From Lysobacter sp. GX 14042 (GTDB taxonomy: Bacteria > Pseudomonadota > Gammaproteobacteria > Xanthomonadales > Xanthomonadaceae): a DNA stretch of 64,000 nt. The stretch covers positions 1 through 64,000 of the forward strand of contig NZ_JAJUWY010000009.1 of the NCBI RefSeq assembly GCF_021390425.1, given 5' to 3'. The translations under genes and the position numbers were made by a program. This document shows, piece after piece, positions 28,054-37,248 of the stretch. The notes below the pieces were generated by a model. That model was given only the letters and a program-made list of their open reading frames with translations. It did not search any database and was not told the DNA's origin. The stretch's first letter is position 1. Each line of letters begins with the position of its first letter.

Positions 28054-28068
28054 CCTGGGCCCCGCCGG

Positions 28069-29094
28069 TCAGGGATGGGAGTGGACCAGGCCGTCGATCT
28101 GCAGCCGCGCCTTGGCCTGCACCCTGAGCTGTTCGGCGGCGGCGCGGTCGGCCACCGGGCCGACCTGCACCCGGTGCACGCGACCCTTGTCGGTCTGCAC
28201 CGCCTCCACGAACGCGCTCAGCCCCTGGCTGCGGGCACGGTCGCGCAGGGCGTTGGCCGAGGCCTCGCTGCTGAACGAGCCCAGCTGGACGGCGAAGCCG
28301 GTGCCGACGGCGGCGGCCGGCGGCGTGGTGGCCGGCGGCGTAGCGGCCGTCGGCTTTGGCGCTGCAGGGGCGGCCGGCGCATCGGGCTCCGGCTGCCGGG
28401 CCACGGCCGGCTGGCGTTCGGAGCCCGACCCGGTCTGGCGCGCGGGCTGCGGGTCCGGTTTGCGGACCGGCCGCTCCTGCGGCGCATCGGCCAGCTCGGC
28501 GGCATCCGGATGACGGGCCGCATCGAGCACCACCACCTGCGAGCCCACGTCGTCGCGCACATGGGCCGCGCGCAGGCGCGCGACCTCGGCGGTGGCACGC
28601 GAGTCGAACGGGCCGATGCGCACCCGGTGCAGGGTCCGGCCGTCACGCTGCTCCGGCTCCTGGTAGCCGGCCAGTTGCGAGGCCAGCAATGCCGCGACCA
28701 CGCGCTGGGCGTCGGCCGGGTTGGCATAACTGCCAAAGCTCACCGCGAATCCGCCCCCGGCGGTCGCCGGCGGCATCATTTCCGACTCTGCTTCGGCCTG
28801 CTCCGCCGAGGCGGCCTGGGCGCGTTCCCCGGCGGTGTCGACGGTCGGCAGCCCGCCACCCGCGACGAGTCCTTCTTCGTCTTCCCCGCCTTGCGCCGGT
28901 GCCGGCGTGCGCGGCGGCAGCAGTGGCAGCTCGCGGGTCTCGAACTCGCCCGCGGGCTCCGGCGGCACGTCCAGCGGGATATCGCCCACGCCGCTCTCCG
29001 GCGCAGGCCCCTTGATCAGCATCGGCAGGAAGATGACAGCCAGCGCCACCAGCACGGCGGCACCGACCAGGCGCTGTTTCAGGGCAGGTTCCAT
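28069..29094 (-). CDS. dedD: SPOR-domain protein DedD-like, with two SPOR repeats
   Basis: A 341-residue bitopic protein: short cytoplasmic start, one membrane helix (RLVGAAVLVALAVIFLPMLI), a proline/alanine linker, and two SPOR domains. The first (GGFAVSFGSYANPADAQRVV to VRIGPFDSRATAEV) spans about residues 118-185; the second (GFAVQLGSFSSEASANAL to VQVGPVADRAAAEQ) about 260-330. SPOR domains bind denuded glycan at the division septum. E. coli DedD (220 residues) has one, so this is a longer two-SPOR version. It sits between folC and cvpA, the usual place. Confidence 0.88.
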   Translation of the reverse strand: MEPALKQRLVGAAVLVALAVIFLPMLIKGPAPESGVGDIPLDVPPEPAGEFETRELPLLPPRTPAPAQGGEDEEGLVAGGGLPTVDTAGERAQAASAEQAEAESEMMPPATAGGGFAVSFGSYANPADAQRVVAALLASQLAGYQEPEQRDGRTLHRVRIGPFDSRATAEVARLRAAHVRDDVGSQVVVLDAARHPDAAELADAPQERPVRKPDPQPARQTGSGSERQPAVARQPEPDAPAAPAAPKPTAATPPATTPPAAAVGTGFAVQLGSFSSEASANALRDRARSQGLSAFVEAVQTDKGRVHRVQVGPVADRAAAEQLRVQAKARLQIDGLVHSHP

Positions 29095-29170
29095 CTGGGC
29101 TCGATGCAGGGGAATGCCCGGCGATTATAGCCGTGCCGCCCGCCCTGCCCGGGCCGCCGCGTACCGGCGT

Positions 29171-30475
29171 TCATCCCGGCGCAGCCTGCAGCAGGCGCAA
29201 CGCGGCCGCAGCGGTGTGGAATGAGCCGAACACCAGGACCCGGTCACCCGGGATCGACGCGGCGAGCGCGGCCTCCAGCGCACCGGCGACATCGGCGTGC
29301 ACGCTGCCCGACGCCGCGTCGGTCCCGGCCAGGCGCGAGCGCAGGCCGGCGCCGTCACAGGAGCGCGCGCCCTCGCCTTCCAGCCCCGCCAGGTGCCAGT
29401 GGGCGATCCGGCCGGCCAGTTCGGCGACTACCCCCGCCGCGTCCTTGTCGGCCAGCGCGGCGTAGACCGCACGGGTGGCGCCGGTGGCCGGGTGGTCGAC
29501 CAGCCATTGCGCCAGCGCGGCCGCGGCCTGCGGGTTGTGGCCGACGTCGACCAGCACTTCGATCCCGTCGCGCTGGAAACGCTGCAGCCGCCCGACCAGC
29601 CGCGCCGCCACCAGGCCCTCCCGGATCGCCCGCTCCGCCGGCGGCTGCTCCAGCGCGCGCAGGGCGGCGATGGCGACCGCGGCGTTGCGCAGTTGCACCG
29701 GGGCGGCCAGCGCGGGCCGCGGCAGGTCGAACCGGCAGCCGACCTCGCGCCAGCGCCACAGGCCCGGCTCCGCGTCCGCCGGTGACGGCTCGAAGAAAAA
29801 GTCGCAGCCCACCCGCAGTGCGCTGGCGCCGATCGCATAGGCGCGCTCGAGCACGCTGGAGGGCGGGTCGTCATCCCCCAGCACCAGCGGCTTCCAGGCC
29901 CGGGCGATGCCGGCCTTCTCGCGGCCGATGCTCTCGCGATCCGGGCCCAGCCAGTCGGCATGGTCGATGTCGACGGTGGTGATCACCGCCACGTCCGGCT
30001 CGACGATGTTGGTCGCATCCAGCCGCCCGCCCAGGCCGACCTCCAGCAATGCCAGGTCCAGCCCGGCGCGCCCGAACAGCCACAGCGCCGCCAAGGTGCC
30101 CATCTCGAAGTAGGTCAGCGCGACGGCCCCGCCACCCCGTGGCGCCCGGGCCGCCTCCACCGCCTCGAAGGCCTCGACCAGCGCGGCATCGTCCACCGGC
30201 TCGCCATCGATCCGCACCCGCTCGTTGTAGGCCAGCAGGTGCGGCGAGGTGTAGCTGCCGACCCGGCGCCCGTCGGCACGGGCGATCGCCTCCATGAAAG
30301 CGACGGTCGAACCCTTTCCGTTGGTCCCGGCGACCAGTACCACCTCGGCCGCCGGCCGGCCGAGGCCCATGCGGGTGGCGACCCCGCGCACCCGGTCCAG
30401 GCCCAGCGCGATCCCGGCCGGGTGCAGCTGCCCGATGCGTTCGAGCCACCCGGCAAGGTCGAGGCGCTCAGCCAT
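29171..30475 (-). CDS. folC: Bifunctional dihydrofolate synthase/folylpolyglutamate synthase
   Basis: A 434-residue Mur-ligase-fold enzyme that adds glutamate to dihydropteroate and to folates. Features are the P-loop VAGTNGKGSTVAFMEAI, YTSPHLLAYNERVRIDGE (folate-binding loop), ITTVDIDHADWLGPDRESIG with the metal-binding histidine, and the carboxylated-lysine region GREKAGIARAWKPLV. It opens the folC-dedD-cvpA-purF transcription unit. In many relatives accD lies just upstream; here an S46 peptidase gene does, ending 10 bp before folC on the same strand, so read-through is possible. Confidence 0.95.
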   Translation of the reverse strand: MAERLDLAGWLERIGQLHPAGIALGLDRVRGVATRMGLGRPAAEVVLVAGTNGKGSTVAFMEAIARADGRRVGSYTSPHLLAYNERVRIDGEPVDDAALVEAFEAVEAARAPRGGGAVALTYFEMGTLAALWLFGRAGLDLALLEVGLGGRLDATNIVEPDVAVITTVDIDHADWLGPDRESIGREKAGIARAWKPLVLGDDDPPSSVLERAYAIGASALRVGCDFFFEPSPADAEPGLWRWREVGCRFDLPRPALAAPVQLRNAAVAIAALRALEQPPAERAIREGLVAARLVGRLQRFQRDGIEVLVDVGHNPQAAAALAQWLVDHPATGATRAVYAALADKDAAGVVAELAGRIAHWHLAGLEGEGARSCDGAGLRSRLAGTDAASGSVHADVAGALEAALAASIPGDRVLVFGSFHTAAAALRLLQAAPG

Positions 30476-30484
30476 GGCCGGGAA

Positions 30485-32638
30485 TCAGTCGGCCAGCCCC
30501 ATCTCGCGCAGCACTTCCGGCGCGGGATAGACCTCTTCCATGATCCAGCGCATGTAGCGCCCATCCACGGCGATGACGCGGGTCAGCTCCGGGTTGAACA
30601 CCCAGTTGGAGGCGACCGACTCCCAGTTCATGTCGAACACCAGGCCGACCAGCTCGCCGCGGGCGTCCAGCACCGGGGAGCCGGAGTTGCCGCCGGTGAT
30701 GTCCAGGTCGGCGGTGAAGTTGACCGGGACGGTACCCAGCTCCTCGCTGGCCAGGCCGGCGTACTCGCCGGCGGCGATCTTCTCCAGCTGCACCTGCGGG
30801 GCGTTGAACGGATCCTCGCCGGTGTGCTTGGCAGGGATCTGCTCCAGTGTGGTGAACGGCGGCAGCTCGACGCCGTCGGGACGGGTGTAGCCCTGGACGT
30901 TGCCGAAGGTGATGCGCAGCGAGGAGTTGGCGTCCGGGTAGACATGCCCGCCCTGGCTGCGGCGGTAGTCGGCCGCGGCCTGCAGCCAGGTCGGCCGTGC
31001 CAGCAGCTCCACGCCCTCGCGGTCCTTCCGGGCCTGTTCCTGGGCAGTGAAGTACGGGGCCATCGCCACGGCCAGTTCGATCGCCGGATCCCCGCTCGCT
31101 TCCAGCGTGGCCTGGTCGGATTCCAGCAGCGCCAGCCGGGTGTCCAGCCCGCCCAGCGCGGTGCCGGCCAGGCGGTCCAGCGCCGCCTGCACGGCTGCCT
31201 CGCCGTCACCGCCGAGCCACTGGTCCAGGGCCGGGACGCGCTGGTCCTGCGGCAGGGCGACGTACTGGCGCAGCCAATATTCCTGCAGCTGGCGGTCCAT
31301 GTCCGGGTGATAGCGGCGGTCCATCTGCCGCATCGCGCCCTCGATGCCCGGCAGGTCGCGCTGCTGGTAGCCCGCTTCGCGCTCGGCATCGGGCCTGGCA
31401 CGCTCGATCGACAGCCGGTGCAGGGTGCGCGCGGTTCCCAGGGCACCGGTGCGGAACAGCTGCGGGACCACCAGGTCGCGCTCGCGGGTGGCGTTGCCCT
31501 GCTCCAGCAACTCGACCAGGGTGGCGTGCGCGTCCAGCGCCGCCTGCCCTTCGGCACCCTGGCCGCGCAGCCAGTCGAGCACGGCCTGCTCGTCGCGGTG
31601 CTTGATCGCGCTGGCGCCCATGCGCTCGAAGCCCTCGAGCTGGCCGCCGTAGTTCTTCATCACGTTGTGCCAGCCCCGCACGGTGCTGGCGTACTTGACC
31701 TCGATGTCCTTGTCGGCCGCGCCGGCGGCTTCGACCAGCCCGACCAGGTCCTGGTAATGATCCCGGGTGGTCGGGTAGCTCCAGCCGGTGGTGGCATCGA
31801 ACTCGTCGGCCAGTGCCCAGCGGAAGGTGCGCCCCGGGTAACCGGCGACCATGACGAAGTCACCGGCCTCCAGCGGCTGGCTGGCGACCTTCAGCCAGTG
31901 CTTCGGCTGGTAGGGCACGTTGTCTTCGCTGTACGGCGCGGGCTTGCCATCGGGTCCGACGTAGGCGCGGTAGAAGCTGAAGTCGCCGGTGTGGCGCGGC
32001 CACATCCAGTTGTCGATGTCGCCGCCGTAGCTGCCGACGCTGTTGGGCGGGGCGTGGACCAGGCGGACGTCGCGGATCTCCAGGTTGCGGAACAGCCGGT
32101 AGTCGTTGCCGCCCAGGAAGCTGTACAGGTGGCAGCGGTAGCCCGGCTCGGTCTCGCAGTCGGCGACCAGCTGCTTTTCCAGGGCGTCCAGCGCGTGGGT
32201 GCGGGCACGGCCGTCGCCGGCCGCCTCCAGCGTTGCGCGGACCTGCGCGGTGACGTCGGTGATCCCATCGAGGACGTAGATGCGGGCGTTCGGCCCGGCG
32301 GAGAGCTCGCCTTCCTTCGTCCCGGCATTGAAGCCCAGTTCGATGAGGTTGTTCTCGGCGGTGGAGTTGAGCTGGATCGCGCCATAGGCGCAGTGATGGT
32401 TGGTGACCACCAGGCCCTGCGGGGAGACGAAGCTGGCGGTGCACCCGCCAAGCGAGACCACCGCGCCCATCGGGTCGCCGGTCAGGTCGGCGAGCTGCTC
32501 CGGCGCCAGCTCCAGGCCGGCCTGTTTCAGCGGGCCGGCGATGTCGGGCAGCTGCTGGGGCACCCACATGCCCTCTCCGGCCATGGCGGTACCGGTGCCC
32601 GCCAGCGCGATGGCGACGGCCAGGATGGAATGACGCAT
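30485..32638 (-). CDS. S46 family dipeptidyl-peptidase, paralogue 1 (Met at the S1 determinant)
   Basis: A 717-residue exported S46 peptidase (signal MRHSILAVAIALAGTGTAMA, mature GEGMWVP). The chymotrypsin-fold triad is intact: His in [10 protein letters not shown] (81-82), Asp in SYGGDIDNWMWPRHTGD, and Ser652 in TGGNSGSP. The Asn-Trp pair (DIDNWMWP) and the HNVMKNY asparagine that hold the substrate N-terminus are present. The residue 18 after the serine, glycine in DPP7 and arginine in DPP11, is methionine here (Met670, codon 30629-30631), so its preference is hard to guess. Start supported by GAGGAG 8 bases upstream. Last of three tandem paralogues. Confidence 0.92.
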   Translation of the reverse strand: MRHSILAVAIALAGTGTAMAGEGMWVPQQLPDIAGPLKQAGLELAPEQLADLTGDPMGAVVSLGGCTASFVSPQGLVVTNHHCAYGAIQLNSTAENNLIELGFNAGTKEGELSAGPNARIYVLDGITDVTAQVRATLEAAGDGRARTHALDALEKQLVADCETEPGYRCHLYSFLGGNDYRLFRNLEIRDVRLVHAPPNSVGSYGGDIDNWMWPRHTGDFSFYRAYVGPDGKPAPYSEDNVPYQPKHWLKVASQPLEAGDFVMVAGYPGRTFRWALADEFDATTGWSYPTTRDHYQDLVGLVEAAGAADKDIEVKYASTVRGWHNVMKNYGGQLEGFERMGASAIKHRDEQAVLDWLRGQGAEGQAALDAHATLVELLEQGNATRERDLVVPQLFRTGALGTARTLHRLSIERARPDAEREAGYQQRDLPGIEGAMRQMDRRYHPDMDRQLQEYWLRQYVALPQDQRVPALDQWLGGDGEAAVQAALDRLAGTALGGLDTRLALLESDQATLEASGDPAIELAVAMAPYFTAQEQARKDREGVELLARPTWLQAAADYRRSQGGHVYPDANSSLRITFGNVQGYTRPDGVELPPFTTLEQIPAKHTGEDPFNAPQVQLEKIAAGEYAGLASEELGTVPVNFTADLDITGGNSGSPVLDARGELVGLVFDMNWESVASNWVFNPELTRVIAVDGRYMRWIMEEVYPAPEVLREMGLAD

Positions 32639-32713
32639 GGGTACGCTCCTCGGGAATGGAAACCCGCCGAGTGTAGCCGTGCCGCGGCCGCGCCGGCAGG
32701 GTCGCCGGTCATG

Positions 32714-32738
32714 CCGCCGCCCCGGTGCGGGGCGGCGG
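32714..32738 (-). terminator. Stem-loop after S46 paralogue 2
   Basis: A perfect 10-bp GC stem (CCGCCGCCCC / GGGGCGGCGG) with a 5-base loop, 12 bp past the stop of paralogue 2. There is no U-tract on the minus strand, so it may protect the 3' end or attenuate rather than terminate strongly. Confidence 0.4.
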
Positions 32739-32749
32739 ACCAGGAGCCC

Positions 32750-34924
32750 TCAGTCGACCGGCAGGGCCATCTCGCCGAGCAGGTGGTGCGCCGGGTAGAC
32801 CTTGTCCATCAGCCAGCGCATGTAGCGCATGTCGACGTGGATCGCCCGCTTGTAGCGTGGGTCGTACATCCAGCTGGCGCTGACCGACTCCCAGTTGCTG
32901 TCGAAGTTCAGGCCGATGATCCGGCCTTCGGCGTCGAGCACCGGCGAGCCGGAGTTGCCGCCGGTGGTGTCCAGGTTGGTCATCAGGTTGACGGTCTGGG
33001 TGCCCAGCGCGGCATCGGCGGTGTTGCCGAAGTCGCCGGCGGCGATCGCCTCCAGCAGGCGCTCCGGGGCGTCGAACGGCGCCTGCCCGGTGTGCTTCTC
33101 GACGATCCCGGCCACCGTGGTCAGCGGCTGGTAGAGCACCCCGTCGCGTGGCCGCAGGGTGCTGACCCGGCCGTAGCTGACCCGCAGCGTCGAGTTGGCA
33201 TCCGGATACACCGCACGGTCCTGCGAGTGGCGGTACCCGACCAGCGTGCGCATGTAGGACGGCCGCAGGCGCAGCAGTTCGCCCTCGCGGGCCTTGGCCT
33301 CGTCCTCGATGCGCAGCAGCGCCGGCAGCAGGGTGGCGGCGGCCCGCAGCAGGGAATCGTCCGCGGCGGCGAGCGCGGCCGGGTCGGCCTGCAGCCAGTC
33401 CAGCCGCGCCTGCGCCTGGTCCAGCGTGGTGCCGGCGTAGAGCGCGTCGATGCGTTGGTCGAGCGCGGCCGGGTCGGTGCCGAACACCCGGTCGAACTCC
33501 GGCAGGTGCTGGTCGGCCGGCAGGGCCAGGTACTGACGCACCAGGCTGGCCAGCAGGGCCTTTTCCACCGGCTCGGCGTAGCGGCGCTGCACCCGCTCCA
33601 GGCCGGCGCGGATCAGCGGCTCGTCGCGCAGCTGGTAGCCGGACTCGCGCCGCGCGTCGGGCTTGCCGCGCTCCAGCGCCAGCCGCTGCAGGCGCAGGGC
33701 GGCGTCGAAGACCTCGGTGCGTCCCAAGGTGGCGACCAGCTGATCGCGCTCGCGGGTGGCACTGGCTTCGGCGAGCACCGCGCGCACGGCGTCGATATCG
33801 GCCAGGGTGGCCTCCGCATCGCCCCGCGAACGCAGCCAATCGAGCATCGCCGCCTCGTCGGCGGCGCGAACCTCGACCGCATCGCTGCGCTGCAGGCCCT
33901 CCAGCTCCCCCCGGGCGCGCTTGAGGTTGTTCTCCAGGCTGGCCACGGTCGCGGCGTAGCGCACCTTGAGCTCCGGCTGGCCTTCGGTGCGTTCGGCGAT
34001 GGTGTCGAGCAGCCCGCCGTACAGCGCCACCCGCGATGGCAGCTGCCAGCCCACCTGTTCGGCGAACTCGGAGGCCATGCGGTGGCGGAAGGTCCGCCCC
34101 GGGTAGCCGGCGAGCATGGCGAAATCGCCCTCCTCCACCGCCGCGGTGGACACCTGCAGGTGCGCCGGCGGGGTGTAGGGCACGTTGTCGGGGGAGAAGT
34201 CCGCCGGCCGCCCGTCGGGGCCGACGTAGGTGCGCAACAGGGTGAAATCGCCGCTGTGGCGGGGCCACATGAAATTGTCGATCTCCCCGCCGTAGCCGCC
34301 GATCGCGTCCGGCGGGGCGTAGGCCAGGCGGATGTCGCGCAGCTCCAGCTGGGTGACCAGGTAGAAGTCGGCGCCGTAGTGCACGTCGACCACGCTGCAG
34401 CGGTTGCCGGGCTCCTGCTCGCACTCGGCCACCAGTGCCTTGCGCGCGTCCTCGACGGCGTCGTGGTAGGCGCGGCCGGTCTTGCCGCGGGCGCCGGCGA
34501 GGACCCGGTCGGTGACGCGGTCGAAGCCGGTGGTCACCCGCACCCGGTAGTCCGGGTTGGCCGGCAGCTCGTCGTCCCGGGTGGCCGCGACATAGCCGTT
34601 TTCGATCAGGTCGCGATCGGGCGTGGAGTTGTACTGGATCACCCCGAAGGCCACATGGTGGTTGGTCAGCAGCAGGCCATCGGCGGAGACGAACGCACCG
34701 GTGCCGCCGCCCACCCGCACCACCGCATTGAGCGGCGGCCGGGTGAGGTCGGCCAGCGCGGCCGGCTCGCCCTGGAAGCCGGCTTCGCGCAGCTGGGCGG
34801 CGATCTCCGGCAGCTGCGCGGGCAGCCACATGCCCTCGTCGGCGTGGGCGGCCAGCGCGGTGCCGGCGGCAAGTGCGAGTGCGGCCAACCGGGGGCCGCG
34901 GCGGAGCGTGCGGTGGTCAGTCAT
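32750..34924 (-). CDS. S46 family dipeptidyl-peptidase, paralogue 2 (Ser at the S1 determinant)
   Basis: A 724-residue exported S46 peptidase with signal peptide (RLAALALAAGTALAAHA, mature DEGMWLP). Triad: His in LLTNHHVAFG, Asp in GYGGEIDNFMWPRHSGD, Ser658 in TGGNSGSP. Two differences from paralogue 1 are visible: Cys replaced by Val after NHH, and Phe in place of Trp in the substrate-clamping pair (DNF). The position 18 after the serine is Ser676, neither the glycine of DPP7 nor the arginine of DPP11. Its ATG overlaps the end of paralogue 3 (CATGACTGA), so the two are translationally coupled. Confidence 0.92.
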   Translation of the reverse strand: MTDHRTLRRGPRLAALALAAGTALAAHADEGMWLPAQLPEIAAQLREAGFQGEPAALADLTRPPLNAVVRVGGGTGAFVSADGLLLTNHHVAFGVIQYNSTPDRDLIENGYVAATRDDELPANPDYRVRVTTGFDRVTDRVLAGARGKTGRAYHDAVEDARKALVAECEQEPGNRCSVVDVHYGADFYLVTQLELRDIRLAYAPPDAIGGYGGEIDNFMWPRHSGDFTLLRTYVGPDGRPADFSPDNVPYTPPAHLQVSTAAVEEGDFAMLAGYPGRTFRHRMASEFAEQVGWQLPSRVALYGGLLDTIAERTEGQPELKVRYAATVASLENNLKRARGELEGLQRSDAVEVRAADEAAMLDWLRSRGDAEATLADIDAVRAVLAEASATRERDQLVATLGRTEVFDAALRLQRLALERGKPDARRESGYQLRDEPLIRAGLERVQRRYAEPVEKALLASLVRQYLALPADQHLPEFDRVFGTDPAALDQRIDALYAGTTLDQAQARLDWLQADPAALAAADDSLLRAAATLLPALLRIEDEAKAREGELLRLRPSYMRTLVGYRHSQDRAVYPDANSTLRVSYGRVSTLRPRDGVLYQPLTTVAGIVEKHTGQAPFDAPERLLEAIAAGDFGNTADAALGTQTVNLMTNLDTTGGNSGSPVLDAEGRIIGLNFDSNWESVSASWMYDPRYKRAIHVDMRYMRWLMDKVYPAHHLLGEMALPVD

Positions 34925-37106
34925 GGGGCAGTCCCATCTCCTCGAGCAGGTGCTCGGCGTGGTCGACCTCGTCCATCACCCAGCGCATGTAGCGGGTGTC
35001 GACGTGGATCGAGCGGGTGAGTTCCGGGTTGAAGATCCAGCCGGCGTTGAGGCTCTCGTAGTTGCCGTCGAACAGCAGTCCGACCAGCTCGCCGTCGGCG
35101 TTGAGGGTCGGCGAGCCGGAATTGCCACCGGTGGTGTCGACGTCGCTGAGGAAGTTCACCGGCACGTCGCCCAGCGACTCCATGCGGTACTGCGCGCCGC
35201 GCCCTTCGGCGATCGCGTCCAGCTGCGACTGCGGCGAGGCGAACGGCTCCTTGCCGGTGACCTTGGCCACCAGCCCGTCGAGGGTGGTGAACGGCACCAT
35301 CCGCACGCCATCACGCGGGGAATAGCCGCGCACGGTGCCGAAGGTGATCCGCAGCGAGGAGTTGGCGTCCGGGTAGACGGCACGCCCCTGGTCGGCGTTG
35401 AAATCGATCATCGCCTGCATGAACTGCGGGCGCAGCGCGGAGACCCGGCCGGCGCGGGCCTCTTCGAGCTCCTCGTCGGCCAGCAGCACCGGCATCAGGC
35501 CCACCGCGAACTGCAGCGCCGGGTCCGCGGAGGCCTCGATCGACGCGGCATCGGCCTGCAGCCAGCGCAGGCGCTCGGCCTGGTCGCCCAGCGCGGAGGC
35601 ATAGAGTGCGTCCAGCCGCGCATCCAGCTCCGGGATGGTGGTGTCGGCGGCGCCGATCCCCAGCCAGGCGTCCAGCTCCGGCACCCGCTGCGCGGCGGGA
35701 ACGCGTTCCGCATAGCGCTGCAGGCGCAGGGCCATCAGCGCACGGTCGACGGCCGGGTCGTAGCGCTTGTCGAAGGCCTCCAGCGCGCCCCGCAGCCGGG
35801 CCGCGTCGCGCTCCTGGTACCCGGTCTTGCGCTCGGCATCCGGCTTTGCCTGCTCCAGGGCGTTGCGATAGAGCTGCACCGCCACCCCGGCCAGTCCGCC
35901 GTTGACGTTGCCCAGCCACAGGTCGCGCTCGCGGGTGGTCCGCTCTTGCTCGAGCTCCCGGGCCAGTTCGTCGATCGCGGCGATCGTCTCGCGCCCCCGC
36001 GCGCCCCCGTCCGCCAGCCACGCGCGCAACGCGTTCTCGCGATCGCGCTTCATGCCGACCGGGTCTTCCATCCGGGCGAAGCCGTCCAGGTTGCCCTGGT
36101 AGAGCTTGAGCACGTTGTTGTAGCCGGCCACCGTGGAGGCGTACTTCAGCGCCGCGGCCCGGTCGCCGGCGGTGGTGCGCTCGATGGTCTCCAGCGAATC
36201 GCGCAGGTACTGCACCGTCACCGGATACTGCCAATCGATGACCTGCTCGACCTCGTCGGCCAGCCGGTAGCGGTTGGTCCGGCCCGGGTAGCCGGTGACC
36301 ATCACGTAGTCGCCCTCGACCAGCGGCTGCTGGGACACCGTCAGCCAGCTGGCCGGCTCGAACGGCACGTTGCCTTCCGAATACGGCGCCGGCTTGCCGT
36401 CCGGGCCCACGTAGGCGCGCAGGAAGGCCCAGTCGCCGGTATGGCGCGGCCACTCGAAGTTGTCCTCGTCGCCGCCGAACTTGCCGATCAGTTCCGAGGG
36501 GGCATAGACCAGGCGCACGTCCTGGATCTCCAGCTGGCGGATCAGCGAGAACTGCAGCCCGCCGTGGAAGTTGTAGACGTTGCAGCGCAGCCCGCCCGGC
36601 GCCTCGCACCCGGCCACCAGCGCCTTGCTGCGCGATTCGATGGCATCGAAGCGCTGCTTGCCGTCCATGCCCTCCAGCCCGTCGGTCACCTGCGCGGTGA
36701 CGTCACGGATGTCCTGGGTGACGTAGATGCGCGAGGTCGGCGCCGCCGGCAGCTCCTCGGCCAGGTCGCGGGCGACGAAGCCGTCGGCCAGCAGGTCGCG
36801 CTCCGGGGTCGAGTTGTACTGCAGGTTGCCGTAGGCGCAATGGTGGTTGGTCACCACCAGCCCCCGAGGGGACACAAAGCTGGCGGTGCACCCGCCGAGG
36901 CTGATCACCGCATCGAGCGGCTTGGCCGCCAGGTCGGAGAGTGCCTCCGGCTCCATCCGCAGGCCGAGCGCCTTGAGCCGTCCGGCGAGCTCGGGCATCT
37001 GCGAGGGCTGCCACATGCCTTCGTCGGCATGGGCGGCAGGGGCGTTGAGCAGGGCGGCGGGCAGCAGCGAGAGCGCCAGCGCGGCCGGGAGGATACGGAT
37101 CTTCAT
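34917..37106 (-). CDS. S46 family dipeptidyl-peptidase, paralogue 3 (Gly, DPP7-like)
   Basis: A 729-residue exported S46 peptidase, first of the tandem trio (signal [19 protein letters not shown], mature DEGMWQP). Triad: His in [10 protein letters not shown] (88-89), Asp in [17 protein letters not shown], Ser663 in TGGNSGSP. Eighteen residues on is Gly681, as in DPP7 and Pseudoxanthomonas DAP BII, which predicts removal of dipeptides with a hydrophobic or bulky second residue. The clamp pair reads Asn-Phe. Divergent from tdh, with 142 bp between; GGGGAA stands before the ATG. Periplasmic peptide use is the likely role. Confidence 0.93.
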   Translation of the reverse strand: MKIRILPAALALSLLPAALLNAPAAHADEGMWQPSQMPELAGRLKALGLRMEPEALSDLAAKPLDAVISLGGCTASFVSPRGLVVTNHHCAYGNLQYNSTPERDLLADGFVARDLAEELPAAPTSRIYVTQDIRDVTAQVTDGLEGMDGKQRFDAIESRSKALVAGCEAPGGLRCNVYNFHGGLQFSLIRQLEIQDVRLVYAPSELIGKFGGDEDNFEWPRHTGDWAFLRAYVGPDGKPAPYSEGNVPFEPASWLTVSQQPLVEGDYVMVTGYPGRTNRYRLADEVEQVIDWQYPVTVQYLRDSLETIERTTAGDRAAALKYASTVAGYNNVLKLYQGNLDGFARMEDPVGMKRDRENALRAWLADGGARGRETIAAIDELARELEQERTTRERDLWLGNVNGGLAGVAVQLYRNALEQAKPDAERKTGYQERDAARLRGALEAFDKRYDPAVDRALMALRLQRYAERVPAAQRVPELDAWLGIGAADTTIPELDARLDALYASALGDQAERLRWLQADAASIEASADPALQFAVGLMPVLLADEELEEARAGRVSALRPQFMQAMIDFNADQGRAVYPDANSSLRITFGTVRGYSPRDGVRMVPFTTLDGLVAKVTGKEPFASPQSQLDAIAEGRGAQYRMESLGDVPVNFLSDVDTTGGNSGSPTLNADGELVGLLFDGNYESLNAGWIFNPELTRSIHVDTRYMRWVMDEVDHAEHLLEEMGLPHD

Positions 37107-37210
37107 GGGATTCCCCGATGGGTCGACCGGTGAAGATAGGCAGGCCCGTGCGTGCGCTGCAAGGCCCGGCAGTCACGCCCCGCGGGGTCCGGCATTCACC
37201 GCCGCGCCGG

Positions 37211-37216
37211 TACAAT
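37211..37216 (+). promoter_or_regulatory. Possible -10 box of tdh
   Basis: TACAAT lies 32 bp before the tdh ATG at 37249 in an otherwise GC-rich divergent region. No convincing -35 box was found. Confidence 0.35.
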
Positions 37217-37248
37217 CTGCGGTCACGTTTCCCCTGCAGGCCCATCCG

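Noticed and set aside
29960-35020. A 1,686-codon open frame on the plus strand
   Set aside because: It lies antisense to folC and S46 genes with clear motifs. High GC leaves the opposite strand open; the translation is Gly/Arg/His/Gln-rich and matches no family.
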